Below are positions 63,776 through 64,000 of a DNA stretch of 64,000 bases, one piece after another (position 1 is the stretch's first letter; each line of letters starts with the position of its first letter). The notes under the pieces were generated by a model that worked only from the letters and a program-made list of their open reading frames with translations, had not been told where the DNA came from and did not search any database. The translations under genes and the position numbers were made by a program. This DNA is from Clostridia bacterium (GTDB lineage Bacteria; Bacillota; DSM-521; Neomoorellales; SLTJ01), in assembly GCA_004347685.1 (NCBI GenBank), contig SLTJ01000026.1:1-64000 (forward strand). The letters run 5' to 3'.

Positions 63776-64000
63776 TTAATTAGCTCCGGTCCGGCCGGCT
63801 TCCTCCAGCCGGTGGCCATGCCCGGGTTTCCCGACGGCCGAGGGGGCCTTGAGGGTGCCGGGGAACGGACACAACTGGCCCAAGGGGCACGCCCCACAGC
63901 GGGGCTGCTGGTTCAGACAGAGGTGGTGGCCCAGGGCGTCGATCTGGGCGTGGTACTCGTTGTACAGGGGCACATCCGGTGGCAGGGCGCCTTGGAAGAA
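63776..64000 (-). CDS. nth: Endonuclease III, C-terminal part
   Basis: The visible 74 codons include VPLYNEYHAQIDALGHHLCL and CLNQQPRCGACPLGQLC, the C-x6-C-x2-C-x5-C iron-sulfur loop of endonuclease III/MutY DNA glycosylases. The short tail after it (about 30 residues) fits endonuclease III rather than MutY, which has an extra domain. The gene runs off the right edge; the helix-hairpin-helix and catalytic Lys/Asp are outside. Confidence 0.8.
   Translation of the reverse strand, partial: FFQGALPPDVPLYNEYHAQIDALGHHLCLNQQPRCGACPLGQLCPFPGTLKAPSAVGKPGHGHRLEEAGRTGAN

Overview
The window looks like a chromosomal segment of a thermophilic, anaerobic, high-GC member of the Firmicutes (Moorella / Desulfotomaculum-like Clostridia). 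This is inference from gene content: a branched-polyamine synthase typical of thermophiles, a four-subunit ferredoxin-dependent 2-oxoacid oxidoreductase, genes for maturing molybdenum hydroxylases, stand-alone siroheme/4Fe-4S sulfite-reductase-like chemistry, SLH and LysM proteins, and frequent GTG/TTG starts with strong purine-rich ribosome binding sites. No rRNA, tRNA or transposase gene was recognised.

Layout. 1-13.8 kb: ordinary housekeeping and envelope genes (aldehyde dehydrogenase start, SDR, two-component system, GldA/F/G-type ABC exporter with a DUF4340 protein, FAD oxidoreductase, HtrA protease, murA, branched-polyamine synthase, NifU-like protein). 14.3-18.6 kb: an SPW membrane protein and a MacB/FtsX-type ABC system with a DUF2318 protein. 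18.6-21.5 kb: a sulfur cluster (cysteine synthase, ThiS-like carrier with a GGGW tail, TusA, sulfite-reductase-like protein) behind one promoter with an inverted-repeat operator. 21.5-24.4 kb: korDABC. 24.5-29.0 kb: a molybdenum-hydroxylase maturation cluster whose first two genes are a Phd/YefM antitoxin and a RelE-like toxin domain fused to a MocA-like nucleotidyltransferase.

29.6-43.4 kb: a type III-D CRISPR-Cas locus in two states. The left part is eroded: only a cas1 3' end survives, cas2 and csa1/cas4 look intact, cas6 is cut short and a CARF-LuxR-HTH gene is disrupted; a ribbon-helix-helix/PIN toxin-antitoxin pair (the PIN gene broken) sits among them. The right part is an intact, tightly overlapping operon: CARF-DUF1887 nuclease-like gene, cas10 without an HD domain but with GGDD, Cas7-like, csx10, a double Cas7, csx19, a large TIGR03986-type RAMP and csx15. 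The genes suggest a cyclic-oligoadenylate signalling system. No CRISPR array was seen in the window, so crRNAs and probably Cas6 would have to come from elsewhere.

43.8-64 kb: HNH endonuclease, MntA/HepT toxin-antitoxin, a PIN remnant, an SLH protein, a PadR-linked HAAS/beta-propeller membrane protein, an RlmI-like methyltransferase, two GntR/YtrA-ABC operons, each with a sigma-A type promoter overlapped by palindromic operators, a decayed CcrM-like methyltransferase, a MazEF-type pair lying between two copies of a LysM gene segment, a BsuPI/copper-amine-oxidase-like exported protein and the 3' end of an endonuclease III gene. Remains of four toxin-antitoxin families and several broken defence genes between 29 and 60 kb mark this half as an accessory, rearranged region.
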